This document shows, in pieces, positions 1 through 10,663 of a DNA stretch of 64,000 bases. Each line of letters starts with the position of its first letter. Within the stretch, counting starts at the first letter, position 1. The DNA comes from Microdochium bolleyi. Lineage: Eukaryota > Ascomycota > Sordariomycetes > Xylariales > Microdochiaceae. The notes below the pieces were generated by a model, which did no database searches, was not told where the DNA came from, and saw nothing but the letters and a program-made list of their open reading frames with translations. Location: assembly GCA_001566295.1 (NCBI GenBank), contig KQ964252.1, positions 248,001 to 312,000 of the forward strand. The letters are read 5' to 3'. A program made the position numbers and the translations under genes.

Positions 1-593
1 CAGAGCGTGATATCCACGGGGTCATCGCGCGCCGCCATCTCCGCAAACTTCGCAATGAAGAGGTCCACGTGGTGATCGAGCAGGTGCGACTGCGCGCGCA
101 GCGCCTTCTCGGAAAAGGCGTGCGCCATGACACGGCGCATGCGCTTGTGCCCGTCGTTGTCGGCGTGGATGATGTCCCTGACAGGGGTGGCCGAGGCGTC
201 GTAGAAGGCCGGGTCCTTGGGGAACTGCTGGCTCGACTCCTTCTTGTGTCCGTAGATCTGCTTCCAGGCCTCCGGGTCGATGGTCGAGACCTCGTCCGGC
301 GAGAATCGTACTGTCGCGCCGTACCGGGCGTGCAGCTGCTTCAGCTTGTGCGGCCATGTGCCCCGCGCGAGGTAGTACAGGTAGAACCAGTCCGTGAGCG
401 TGTAGAGCTTTGGGCCTGGGATCTTGGCCAGGGGGTGGAAGAAGGCGAGGTAGATACCTCGGGCGATGACGAACGTTGCCGTCTGCACGCATGGAAAGCG
501 AAGTCTCTTGTTAGTACCTCAGGCACAAATGGAGACATGTAGCAGTCTTACCGCCAGCCCCAGCACTGCCGCGCTCTCGTATGCAGATATCAT
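1..593 (-). CDS. cytochrome P450, N-terminal part (cut by window edge)
   Basis: Two exons are visible: 593-552 and 482-1, joined by a 69-nt GT-AG intron with a TACTAAC branch point. The model gives a 14-residue first exon starting MISAYESAAVLG, and the frame then runs off the left edge after about 174 residues. The start is a hydrophobic membrane anchor, followed by the FFHPLAKIPGPKLY hinge with the PGP motif and then the P450 A-B-C helix region (KLKQLHARYGATVRFSP, AWKQIYGHKK, RMRRVMAHAFSEKALRAQ). This pattern resembles the isotrichodermin C-15 hydroxylase (CYP65-like) group of ER-bound fungal monooxygenases; that subfamily call is inference. The I helix, ExxR and heme-Cys regions lie outside the window. 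It is on the same strand as the GNAT gene downstream of position 1624, separated by about 1 kb. Confidence 0.88.
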
Positions 594-1623
594 TGTCGCT
601 CGGCGATGCTTCTGCAGAGAGATCCTGTGAGTTACGAAAATCGTATGCAAGCTGCTTCCCTCGATCTGAGCACTACCTGTTCTTTCTAAAGTTACTTTCG
701 AGACATTGCCGAGTAGAACCGCGTAGTCTCACCGGTCGCTGTATCAACAGCGCACATCCCGATCTCGTGGAGGTTCCGGGGGCATGTCGGACTCTGCAAA
801 TCGCACAGATTGTTTCGGCAGACGCGTCAGAACTTGTTTCCGAGTCTCCGTCCTGTGGCAGAGAAATCACACCTAATATGCGACGGTGACATCGTGCGAA
901 ATGCAGATCGCCGGGGATTCAACGGGATGCTTTATCACTGTCCTAAATTCCCCTCCCGACCTGCATTCTTGGCATGAATCTGCGGTGGGTGGCACTGGCC
1001 CGGGATTAAGATGTCCCTTGAGACCCGGGGAAAAAAAAGGTTATCCGCACCAGACTTCCTTTGAGTTTCACCAGACAGGGTGTGGAATGATCTGCATCCG
1101 TTGCCGCGTCACCTCCCTGATAATTACAGTCTTGGCGCTTTACGCTTGTGCTGCTGACCAGGCCGGGTACTGCTCCGAACTTCCTGGTCTGGAATCCTTG
1201 CTTGATCCTGAGACCCTTGCTCGTTCCTAGGGACCAACTTTATTTCTGCTTTGTCTTGTTGGATTGTGTCGCAGGCTATCGCCTCCAGACATCCTAGGCC
1301 CAAGACCCATCGTAGAGTTGCGGAAAGTCCCGCTACCTTACAATGTGGTCCCCTGACCATCCCCCACGTCATGCCAGACGTCATCGAAGCACTCGAGAGA
1401 AGGGAGGTGGTTTTGAAAAGCTGCCATATCTCTGACGTCCGAGAGTAAGTCTATGTCCTACTACGGCCAACATGAGGCGAAGATTTGCATTTCACCCAAT
1501 GCTATCAGATCAATCAAAGCACTCCCGGGTATACATGGCAAAAACAAGAAAACAAAATGCATTGGCCGTGCTTTTGTACGAATAAGTAACTTCTGATGAG
1601 CTCAAACAATCTGTTCCAACATC
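594..1623. other. intergenic, presumed P450 promoter
   Basis: About 1 kb separates the P450 start and the GNAT stop. No convincing coding frame or RNA gene was seen. Because both flanking genes are on the minus strand, it should hold the P450 promoter and the GNAT terminator. Confidence 0.5.
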
Positions 1624-2447
1624 CTATGTCCGCTCGGGCCACTTCCACATGATATCCAGGCCTTCCAAGTGAGTCAATGGGTTCCCCTCGCCGTCTCTGG
1701 CACATCCCAGAGTCTCGTCGAACCCACATCGGGCATAGAACTCTTCTGTTCCGACAGCGGTGATGACGGAAGCCACCACGCCCTCCTCTTGGGCCCGATC
1801 GAGTCCCCACTGCGTGAGCTTCTTGCCCGCGCCTATCCCCTGGTGGTCGGGATGCACGGCGAGGAAGGAGAGGTACCACGACTCACCGCGATCGCCGCTC
1901 CAGATTGAATCGAAGAACGGGTATGTCCGAGCTATCACATCGAGGTTGGCTGGGGATGCGGCGCGGTCGGGGTAGAGGCGCTCGTGCACGGCCATGGCCT
2001 TGGACATGAGTGGTTTCATTAAATTTCCTGGGATGCCCTCGAGTGTGAGCTTCTGGTGCTTTGCAGTGGAGGCGGGATCTTGGGAAACTACTTACTTGGG
2101 TCGAGCTTGGTACGCTCCAGTTTCCTACTCCCTTCGCCGAGCCTCTCCCACTCCGCGATGCCGATGACCTTCTCCCCGTCCGGAGCATCAGCGTCCTTGA
2201 TCGTCGCGACGAGGAGCTTGATGTGAGGGTTCCAGAAGTTGATCCTCCTCTCGCGCAGCCAGTACAGGTCTGAGTCGAGCGGGTATTTCTCGCGCTCAGG
2301 GTGGATCATATTTCCGAAGATCTGGTCGTCCCAGAAGGCGAGCGTCATGATCCGTGCCGCGGTAGGGAGTTCCTTGAACCGTGCATTCCGGATTGTGACT
2401 TGCACCTTTGGCTTCTGGGGCGATAGTGATGGCTTGGGTTCTGACAT
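1624..2447 (-). CDS. GNAT-family N-acetyltransferase
   Basis: Two exons, 2447-2096 and 2027-1624, are joined by a 68-nt intron (GTAAGT...CCAG), giving 251 aa. The ATG at 2447 (MSEPKPSLSP) was chosen because the GNAT fold starts soon after it (VQVTIRNARFKELPTAARIM); an ATG further upstream is also in frame. The acetyl-CoA binding motif A is visible at about residues 173-196: AVHPDHQGIGAGKKL, with the Q/R-x-x-G-x-G/A signature at 180-185. The C-terminal FYARCGFDE matches the motif B end of the fold. Fungal proteins of this shape are usually unassigned acetyltransferases, and the substrate cannot be told from sequence. It sits between two P450 genes, so a role in detoxification or secondary metabolism is possible but unproven. 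Confidence 0.88.
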
Positions 2448-3841
2448 GATGAGTGTTGGCGCGCGAAGAATATCTAGACCGGCGGCGAAGTTGAGCACTC
2501 TCGCGGACATAATATGTATCAGGCGGCTGACAACGGGTTCCTTCGGAGAGGCGATCAACCTGGTACCAACCTTGCATCAAGTCGCGTGTCAGGGAACCAC
2601 TGACAGAAGGGATATGAGCTGTGCGTCGTCATCTCGATCGGCCGGAACTACACGCGTTGTGGAATCGCAGTGCTGATGCCCGATGGTAGGAGCCATCCCT
2701 GCTTGAGTCGAGGACCGTTTGCAAGCTTGCGAGTCTCGTCGATCAGTACGCGAGTCATCACGACTCAGCGCAGGTAAATATTGCTGTCTCGCGTTCGAAA
2801 TTTCGTTCTGACCAGGTTAGTTTGAGTCTTGGCAGTCTCGGAGAGGACTGCCGGAGCCTTTCATGTGACATCGCTGAATATGTCGCGCTCCTTTGTTTAC
2901 CTTCCCGCTGCGTTCTAGCTCACAAGTACAGAGTACGCGTCATCGGCAAGACTCGGGTACTTCTGCGGGCAGATAGAGGTACGGTTTTGGGTTGCAAGCC
3001 TGTGTCTCCAGGGTCCGGGTTTCAAACTTTAATACGGTGCAGGATCCCTGTGTGGTTGGGGTCATTTGCGGATTGCAAGGTACTTCAGAAGACTGCTGCG
3101 TACTGCAACAATGATGGCAGGCAGCAGGCCATGAGCAGATAATCACTAATGTTCGAGATAGAGATGGTACAATCAACCCTGTTTATGGTGAGAAAGTCGA
3201 GCACGAAAGTCGATCAATCTTCCGGCCATCTAGTCTAGGTCGTGGCTCTAGAGCCTGGGCGTCGTGATGCCATGGGTTTGACTGGTCTCTTCGTTTACGT
3301 GTCCGCTCGATGACAATGCTCTTGTTTCAAACTTCTGAACGCATGAAAAAGAGGACAAGGAAGCGTGGCGAAAACCGGATGTCCTGGTGAAAACTTCCCG
3401 GCCTGGCCCCGTCTCCATACGGTGACCCGAGCAATGTCTGCCGGAACGGGCCGCAACGTTGCAGGGGTCCTAAACCACATCGATATGTGATCGTGTGGGC
3501 TGAAGTTTGTGCAGATCACTCGAAACAGGTTGTTTCCTATCTTACCGGACGGACCACGGGCCGGTCCTGCCCCGCTGATCAACTTTTCGACTAGGACAAA
3601 GCATAGTCATAATAGATTCAGGTGTGAGGGGTGGATATACCGAAATTTACGGCATGCGTATCGGGGCGGCCGGCCAAGAACTTGGATCCTGCTGCTGTCT
3701 CCAACAGCGCTACGTGAGTCTGCGAGGTCAGGCGCAGAAAGACCAGAGTAAGCATGTCTCTGTCTACATATATCGCTTTCTTCATAGTCTATCAAACCAC
3801 AGTTCAGAAATTCCGCGGAACCTTGGCAACCATCACACACA
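2448..3841. other. divergent intergenic region
   Basis: This 1.4-kb region lies between the divergent GNAT (minus) and P450 (plus) starts. No gene was recognised. It presumably carries both promoters. Confidence 0.5.
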
Positions 3842-5659
3842 ATGGCGGCCTCCTCAAGCCCGATCCCTCTGTCTCGGGACCTCTTCACAGCCATTCCTGG
3901 CTCTCTGCCAGACTACACGAGCCGCCTCCTCGTTTCCCTGGTCCTGAGCGGCGGTCTCGCGTGGGTGTACTCCGCTGGCCGGCCAAAGTCACCCAGGCTC
4001 CCAACCATCAACCCTCCGAAGTCATGGTTGTCGTTCTTCACCCAGGACAATATCAAGTACTACCTCGAGAACGGCAAGGAGGTGCAGAGGAGGGGCGCGG
4101 TCGAGTACAACGATGAGCCCTACAACGTCATCACCACCGACGGCACAGTCACCGTCCTCCCGCCCAGGTTCGCGCAGGAGATCCGCAACGAGCCCTCGCT
4201 GAGCTTCCTGGCCGTCGCGGCCACCAACCTGCAGTCACATCTGCAGGGGTTTGATGTGTATGCTGTCGACACTATCCAGGGTGAGCTGATGCTCAATGTA
4301 GCGCGGAAGCGGCTGCCGAAGATATTAGGTGCGTAAAGTGTATTCGGTGTTCAACCCGGCTCTGAAAGCTAACCATGATGGCAGCTCGAATAAGCAGGCC
4401 CCTGGCTGAGGAGGCTAGTCTGGCAGTATACGGCAGCCTCGGCTCGTCAACAGGTACGCTTCTTCTCGCCTCGTCCTTGCCGCGTCCCCCTCACTGACAC
4501 AAGCCTGTTTCTCTGCCCAGAATGGAAGACCGACCACCCTTACGAGCACATGCTGAACCTCATCGCCCGCATGTCCTCCCGCCTGTTTCTTGGCCCCGAC
4601 CTGTGTCGCGACGAGACCTGGCTCAATGTAACTAAGTCCTTCGCCGTGAACAGCTTCCAGGCCTCCGATATCCTGCGGAGATACCCAACATGGCTGCGCG
4701 GCTTCGCAGCCACGTGGCTTGTTCCGCAGGCCAAGCTGGTCCGCCAGCAGGCTACCGAGGCCGAAGCCCTGGTCGCGGCTGTCCTCAACGCGCGGAAGAA
4801 GCAGCAGGCGCTGAATAGGGAGAACACGACCGCAGGGCAAGAGGGAGACAACGACGAAGAGCAGGAGTACGCAATCGACTGGTTCGAGGAGGAGGCTGCC
4901 GGGCGGACATACAACGTCGGCAAGGTACAGCTCCTGCTTTCGGCCGTGGCGATCCAGACCACGACGGATCTGCTCAACGAGGTGATACTGCAGCTGGCCC
5001 AGAGGCCCGACTACGTGCAGGAACTGCGAGCCGAGATCGCTGGTGTCCTGAGGGCTGCGGGCGCCTGGACCAAGCCAGCCCTCTTCAACATGAAGCTTCT
5101 CGACAGTGCGATCAAGGAGGCTCAGAGGATGCGGCCTGTCCTATTTGGTATATTGCCCCTAAAGCCAGGCTATCTGATAGCCGCCCTGCTAATCCATCGA
5201 CATTTAGGTGCCATGCCTCGCATCGCCCTGGCCCCCGTCACCATCCCCGGCACCAACATCGTGATCCCCAAGGGCGGCCGCGTATCCGTGTCCTCGCTGC
5301 TCCACCACGACCCGGCCGTTTACGCGAATCCGCACGAGTACAACATCCACCGGTTTGCCGACATGCGGGACGGCGACAGCGATGCCCAGAGCCACCTCGT
5401 CTCCACGGGCCCCGCGAGTCTTGGCTTCGGCCACGGCAACCACGCCTGCCCGGGCCGGTTCTTCGCCGCCAACGAGCTCAAGATTGCACTGTGCTACCTG
5501 CTCATCAACTACGACTGGGAGATTGTCAAGGAGGACGGCAAGGTGGACATCAGGGCCGAGGAGATTGGGTTCACGGCGAACGTGAACATTACTGCCCAGG
5601 TGAGGTATCGGAAAAGGACGCCGGACGTGATGGAGGTTGACTTGGATGCTCTCAGTTGA
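3842..5659 (+). CDS. cytochrome P450 monooxygenase
   Basis: Four exons (3842-4328, 4385-4453, 4521-5147, 5208-5659) give 544 aa, a normal length for a fungal microsomal P450. The N-terminus has a hydrophobic anchor around residues 27-45. The I-helix region reads AVAIQTTTDLL, a variant of the A/G-G-x-x-T motif common in fungal P450s. The K-helix ExxR is E385-A-Q-R388, and the heme-binding loop FGHGNHACPGRFF places the ligand at Cys475. This loop resembles the ent-kaurene oxidase/GA14-synthase type of fungal P450 (inference). All four splice junctions keep frame. The third intron (5148-5207) is exactly 60 nt and free of stops, so its removal rests on P450 alignment logic (RPVLFG joined to AMPRIAL). 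It is divergent from the GNAT gene, and no terpene or polyketide synthase is nearby. Confidence 0.92.
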
Positions 5660-5821
5660 TTGCCAAGTTACACGTTGATAAGGTCTGGTCCTGTAAAATA
5701 GTAAATCACCGAATATGGACACGGAGAGACGGTCTGATAACCCAGTTACTCGTCTAAATTCGATATACCAGAGCGCCGAATGCCACCATCACCGGAGATG
5801 AGCGCACGAACAAGCAGCCTC
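5660..5821. other. convergent intergenic spacer
   Basis: This 162-nt spacer lies between the convergent P450 and F-box genes. It would hold both terminators. Nothing else was seen. Confidence 0.4.
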
Positions 5822-6757
5822 TCAGTCCCTCATCATACTCCAGTCCAACTGCTCGACCGGGAACGCATTTTGCTTCGAGCCCGACCACAGGTGGCGCGTG
5901 CTCGACGACGGGCCCTTGCCCTGGTGCTTGTCGTGCATGAACCTCTCCGAAAACTGTTGCACCGCGTCGTAGTCACGGGCCTTTTGTGCGCCGCCGTTGT
6001 TTGCCAGCAGCCAGATGACGCTGGCCTGGGCGGCGAGGAATGACTTCTGAATCCTGAGGTCCTGGTTTTCGAGGGGCCCATTTCCACCGGCACTCTCACC
6101 GTTGCTCTCTACTCTTGGTAGATCCTCCATAGCGAGAAACGCATCGCAGTCCTCGGGCCAGTACACGACCGGCCGGCTCTCATCCATCACGAAGCTGACG
6201 GCGAGATCGTAGTACCGCCCCATCGTGAGCCCTCGCTCGCCGTCCGCGGGCAGGTACAGCATCGACGCGGCGTAGAAGCTGCCGTCAGCACGGGACCGGG
6301 TGGTGCGCCACACCCCGAGCGCACCCCCATCCCGAGCCGGATCGTCAGAAGCAGCAGCAGCAACCCGAATGCCCTGCTGGATGAGCATGCCCCGCCACGA
6401 CGCGTCTGGGAACATGAACGCGGCGAACTTGCCCGGCGCGGCAAATGGCTGCGCGGCGAAGTCCTGCATGCTCGGAACCGGCGTGCCAGAGGCGGCGAAC
6501 CAGCCGGGGAAGTAGTGAGCCAGGAGCGGGTTTACACAGCTACTTTTGTTGTTGTCGTTGTCGTTGCGGGCGCTGGGGAGGAAGAACAGCGCCGTCTGGA
6601 TCGCGAGTGACTCCCTGATCGTGCGAGACCAGAAGCGGCTCACGCGCTGCGCTGCTGTGAGTGATGTAGCCATGTCCACGCGCAGGAGAACCAGTTCGAG
6701 GAGTTCCGGGGTCTGCATGACTCTGTGCATGGCGCTGTCGCTTGGGCTGAAACTCAT
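5822..6757 (-). CDS. F-box-like domain protein
   Basis: This single-exon gene encodes 311 aa from an ATG at 6757. Residues 13-62 form an F-box-like segment: VMQTPELLELVLLRVDM, then AAQRVSRFWSRTIRES, then LQ-type 'IQTALFF'. This is the usual layout of the short fungal F-box proteins that begin with 'ELLE.IL..LDM..LL..QRV'. The remaining 250 residues are unassigned, with no leucine-rich or WD repeats. By family knowledge such proteins bind Skp1 and recruit substrates to an SCF ubiquitin ligase; the substrate here is unknown. These genes are numerous and variable among Sordariomycetes. It converges on the P450 gene. Confidence 0.8.
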   Translation of the reverse strand: MSFSPSDSAMHRVMQTPELLELVLLRVDMATSLTAAQRVSRFWSRTIRESLAIQTALFFLPSARNDNDNNKSSCVNPLLAHYFPGWFAASGTPVPSMQDFAAQPFAAPGKFAAFMFPDASWRGMLIQQGIRVAAAASDDPARDGGALGVWRTTRSRADGSFYAASMLYLPADGERGLTMGRYYDLAVSFVMDESRPVVYWPEDCDAFLAMEDLPRVESNGESAGGNGPLENQDLRIQKSFLAAQASVIWLLANNGGAQKARDYDAVQQFSERFMHDKHQGKGPSSSTRHLWSGSKQNAFPVEQLDWSMMRD

Positions 6758-7265
6758 CGCGGCGTCGGCGTGGTATTGTTCCTCTCGAACGGGGCTGAGT
6801 AATCCTGAGCGAGGCGCTCGTGTCTTGCGGGTGGTTTGGGACAGGCAGCAATAGGAATGTCTACTCGATGCCGCGAAACCTCGCGGTCCTGGCCATGGGT
6901 TCCCTCCCCAGGGGGAGCTGAGCGGCTGAGGCGCTCAGCGCCAAACCATTCTGAGCCGTGATGAGCATGGGTTGTTCCGCCGGGGTTTACCAGCTATCAT
7001 GCGGAGTCGTAAGGAGTCTACATGGGCGAGACATGCGTTTCTCACCCGTCAAACACATGTAGACTGGTAGAACTTACGTTTTGTTGCTTTGCAGTGGTTC
7101 CATCGTCACGAAACGCACACCTTTTTCTCTATGGACGGACCGAGATATCTCAATAGGTTGATTCGCTTACTGACTTACAATGCAGCCTATAGCTGGGTTT
7201 CTCTAGCCCCCAATCCTCCATGACTGCACCAGCCGTGTTTGAATTTGGGCGCCCACTTTCTCTCG
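6758..7265. other. intergenic
   Basis: About 0.5 kb lies between two minus-strand genes and includes the F-box promoter. No gene was recognised. Confidence 0.4.
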
Positions 7266-7848
7266 TCACTGCGAGGCAGCAGCAGCGACTTCTTGCAGAA
7301 GATTCTCGAGCGCCGTAGGATTAGCCCCGGCGAACTCGCGGAACTTCTGGCCGTCAACGAAGGCGATGAATGTGGGCACGCTGCGGACTCCCACTTCCGC
7401 CGGGACGTCGCCGGCGCTCTCGACGTCGACTTTGGCGAGATAGAGAGCCTGGAAGTCCGGCTCGTTGCTGGCTCTGTGTGCGAGAGGCGTCAACATTGCG
7501 TGCAGTCTAGGAAGAAGGGGGAAGGGGATTGAGGTAGGGGAAAACTGTGTATAAGATAACAGGGGCTCCGCGGGACTCACTTTTCGAATACCGGAGCAAT
7601 GACCCTGGACAGGCTATTCGAGGCGCCAAAGAAGGCGAGGATGACGACCTTGTTCTCTTCAGCCGCTTTCTTGAAGTCGCCCAGGCTGTGACGCCCAGAG
7701 GAGACAGGTCAGCTCGTGTTCCATCCCACCATGACAGCTTTCATGACTGTTCCCCCGCGGCTGTGCAAGGTCTGGCGCATCGATCCTGCCCACAGTTCGA
7801 CATAATAAGATTGGTCCAGACTCACCTCTCGATGGTGTGGACAACCAT
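7266..7848 (-). CDS. thioredoxin-fold protein lacking the CxxC active site
   Basis: Three exons, 7848-7826, 7685-7581 and 7473-7266, encode 111 aa; both introns have GTGAGT donors and cAG acceptors, and the frame is unbroken. The protein has thioredoxin length and layout: MVVHTIESLGDFKKA, then KVVILAFFGAS, then RVIAPVFEK, then LAKVDVE, the cis-Pro loop SVPTFIAF (Pro76) and the C-terminal helix. At the position of W-C-G-P-C-K it has S-N-S-L-S-R (residues 30-35), so both catalytic cysteines and the preceding Trp are missing. It therefore cannot act as a disulfide reductase in the usual way. A chaperone, scaffold or regulatory role, or early decay, are alternatives. It is on the same strand as the neighbouring intradiol dioxygenase, about 0.9 kb away. 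Confidence 0.85.
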
Positions 7849-8753
7849 TGTTCGGATGATTTGCGTCGTGCTGCTGTGTTCGATGTCTGCGTGTTCAGCG
7901 ATGGGGGACACAGTAGCTCGTGGAATCCTCCTTTGCTGTTGATGAGGTACATATATTCGAGTCAATCGCAGGGCGGAGGAATTTCAGGTTCGCATGGTAA
8001 AGACCAAGGAGGTGGTCTCACTGATGCAGGTGACGTGTCTGCTGTACTGCAGTGGCATATCGATGGCGTAGTACGAGCGAATCGGGAGAGCATTGCACAA
8101 GCCGGACGAAGATCTTCGGTGATACAAGCAACTATAGCTATTGTCAATCTGAGCTCATCGAATAAAAATGATGTCCCGTTCTAAAGGGCAGAAAGCTCCA
8201 AGTCATGACCGCTGGAACGCAGTAAGAAAGTGCTGCGCACTTCTGGGCACCGATACTCCGGTAGGACCGGTGTTCCAGCCCCTGATGATCAAAATGACGT
8301 GGTTGTACCGATTCGGGACCAAGGCTGCAGTACACCACTCAGAGCAGGTCTGGCGGGGATACGTGGTTGATCTGTAGCACTTCAGTCACCTCCAGGTCTC
8401 AGATCATGATCGCATTGTGGCGGTGACTCGAGGGCGATCTCATGGTGTCATCCCGTACCTTTCTCAGCACAAACCAGCCGAGACCAATGTTGCGTACGTG
8501 CGTGTAGTGCAGTGCTCCACACGTCACGAGTACTCCGGCTCGATCCGTGGTGAGCCGTGCTACCGGGCACAGAGGGGATCCCAGCAGTCTATAGTGCTGT
8601 TCAGAACTACGGGCAGTTTGTGTCTCTGAACTCGGCCGAGTGTTGTGTGATACCACGATTCGCAAGCAGTTTTGGCTGCGCACAATCTGTAAGATGCATA
8701 CTGCAATACCCTTGGACCCCCCGCCCCCCCCCCCATCGTCCTCTTCTCGAACC
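7849..8753. other. intergenic
   Basis: About 0.9 kb contains the promoter of the thioredoxin-like gene and the 3' side of the dioxygenase gene. A C-rich run lies near 8720-8735. No gene was recognised. Confidence 0.4.
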
Positions 8754-9851
8754 TCACTTCTGCACCAGCAGCCCGTTGTCCAGCACCTGGACACTCGAAT
8801 CAGCGTCCGCGACCTTCTGCGCCTCCTTCCTCCGCAGCTCTGCCGTCTCCTCGATCCCCGCGAGCACAAAGTCGTATGTGAGCAGCTTCGTGTCCGCGGA
8901 GACGCTGTACTGCTCCGCGAACCCCTCGCGGTCCGAGACCTGGCCGACGTCCACGATCAGCGACTCTTTGACGCCGAACACGGCGTCCGTCGTCTCGTAT
9001 GGCGAGCCACGGACGTATAGCGCTCTAAATGGCAGAATCAGCAGTCAGCAGAGTAATCAATGTTAGGAGGGAGAGAGAAAGTAGACTCACGTCGTCAGCG
9101 GCTCCCAGCCGCTCTTCTTGAACATGAAGTGCATGTGCGCCGGGCGCCAGACGTGCCGCTTGAGCGTGCCCTTGAGCAGCCGGCCCACGGGCCCGTCGTC
9201 CGGGATCGGGTACGGCACGGGCACGATGGCCTTGAACCAGAACTTTCCGTCCTTGTCGCTCCGGAGCACGGCCCGCCCGTCGAACGCATCGGGGGCCCGG
9301 TCCTTGTACTGCACGTCATAGAAGCCCTTCGAGTCCGTCTCCCACACGTCGATCTCGACGTCGGGGATCGGGTTCCCCGCCGTGTCCGCGACGGTGCCGA
9401 CGACGAGCAGGCTGTCGCCGTCGGCATCGGCCGAGATCTGAGCGCCGAGTGAGGCGTGCTGCGGGCCGTCATCGACGTGGAAGGGCCCCAGGACGGTGCC
9501 CTCGGTGGCTCCCGGGGGCGTGGGGTGGTCGATGCCGTCGACGAGCACGGACAGGCCCAGGATGTCGGAGAGCAGGATGAGCTCCTGCCGCGCGTCGGTG
9601 CTGATCTGGCCGGCCTCGACGAGGAACTTGATGGCCGTCGCCCACTCGCCTTGTGTGAGGCGGGTCTCGCGCGCGTAGTCGTGCAGGTGCGCGACGAGGC
9701 GGTCCAGCAGGAACTTGGTGCGCGGGTCGGCGCACGACGAGTTGATGGCGTGCACGTTGGGCGTGATGTTGGCTGTCGTGAGGTCCTTGAAGTTGAGCAC
9801 GGGGGCGGCGGCGGACTCGCCCTCCGCAGCTGGTGGGTTTTGCTCTGTCAT
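8754..9851 (-). CDS. intradiol ring-cleavage dioxygenase (catechol/hydroxyquinol 1,2-dioxygenase type)
   Basis: Two exons, 9851-9091 and 9024-8754, are joined by a 66-nt intron and give 343 aa. An N-terminal catechol-dioxygenase helical domain (about residues 30-110) precedes the catalytic beta-sandwich with the ATEGTVLGPFHV signature. The four non-heme Fe(III) ligands are visible: Tyr178 (GFYDVQY), Tyr214 (VPYPIPDDGPVG), His239 and His241 (RPAHMHF). Their spacing (36, 25, 2) matches the catechol 1,2-dioxygenase family. The enzyme is expected to cleave a catechol or 1,2,4-trihydroxybenzene between the hydroxyls, giving a muconate or maleylacetate that feeds the 3-oxoadipate pathway. No signal peptide is seen, so it is probably cytosolic. 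No maleylacetate reductase or ring hydroxylase lies next to it, and substrate choice cannot be read from the sequence. Confidence 0.93.
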
Positions 9852-10663
9852 TGTTGCTGTTTCTGTGAGAGTGTGGTTTTTGTCTCTGTTTCTGTCTCTC
9901 TTCGCTGGCTCCGGCAGATCTGTCTCAACAGTTGTATCCTCGATAGGTGGTGGTTTTGTGTCCTGACCATGGAGAACCCCCGGAGACGGAGTTCGGCACT
10001 TGGGGACGTGTTGATCTCCGGCCCCGCATCGAGCGCCTTACCCAATGCTTGATCAGCCTTAGTCATGGGCATCATGGCATCACGCTTTAGAGTTCGGGTC
10101 CCGACGGGGTGGGAGTTGTACAAGCTGCATTCGCCCAGCCCTGTTCAGATACTTGCATCCCCTAGGCATCGGGGCTGGGCGGGACACTCCAGAGATTGGG
10201 ATAATCAGATAGACTGATAGGGTGAGAGCGAGCAAGGGGCTCATTCCACCACGCCCGAACTATGTATAAAGATGCTATGCAGGGCAAGAAGAATAGAATC
10301 TAGTCTGAGAGAAGATAAAAGTGTAAAACCATGGATGGAAGACAAAGAGAAACACTACCCTAGACCACAGTCGGTTGATTACTACGCAGGAATCCGATCC
10401 AAGCTTCTCCTCCTGTATCGGCGGTCTTCCGCAGAGGCGTGGCGAGCGTACCAAGAGAAATCAGACCCCGGGGGTAACTTGACACTAAGCAGAGCCCGGT
10501 AGGTCATTCCAATGCTCGAGAGCTGGACTGACTGGCTGACTTGGTCTGCATGTGTCTTTGCTTGCTGCGACCTCTGAGATCATTAGGTGACACCAAACAT
10601 CAGCGAGCCTGGCAGCCATTGAGAGGCTGGAGCAGCAGTGACAACAGCAAAGGCACTCCGACT
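9852..10663. other. intergenic
   Basis: This 0.8-kb stretch holds the dioxygenase promoter. No coding frame of interest was seen. Confidence 0.4.

Noticed and set aside
7266..7848. The thioredoxin-like gene as a plain pseudogene
   Set aside because: The frame, splice sites and cis-Pro region are intact; only the active-site segment differs, so a non-redox protein is the better reading.
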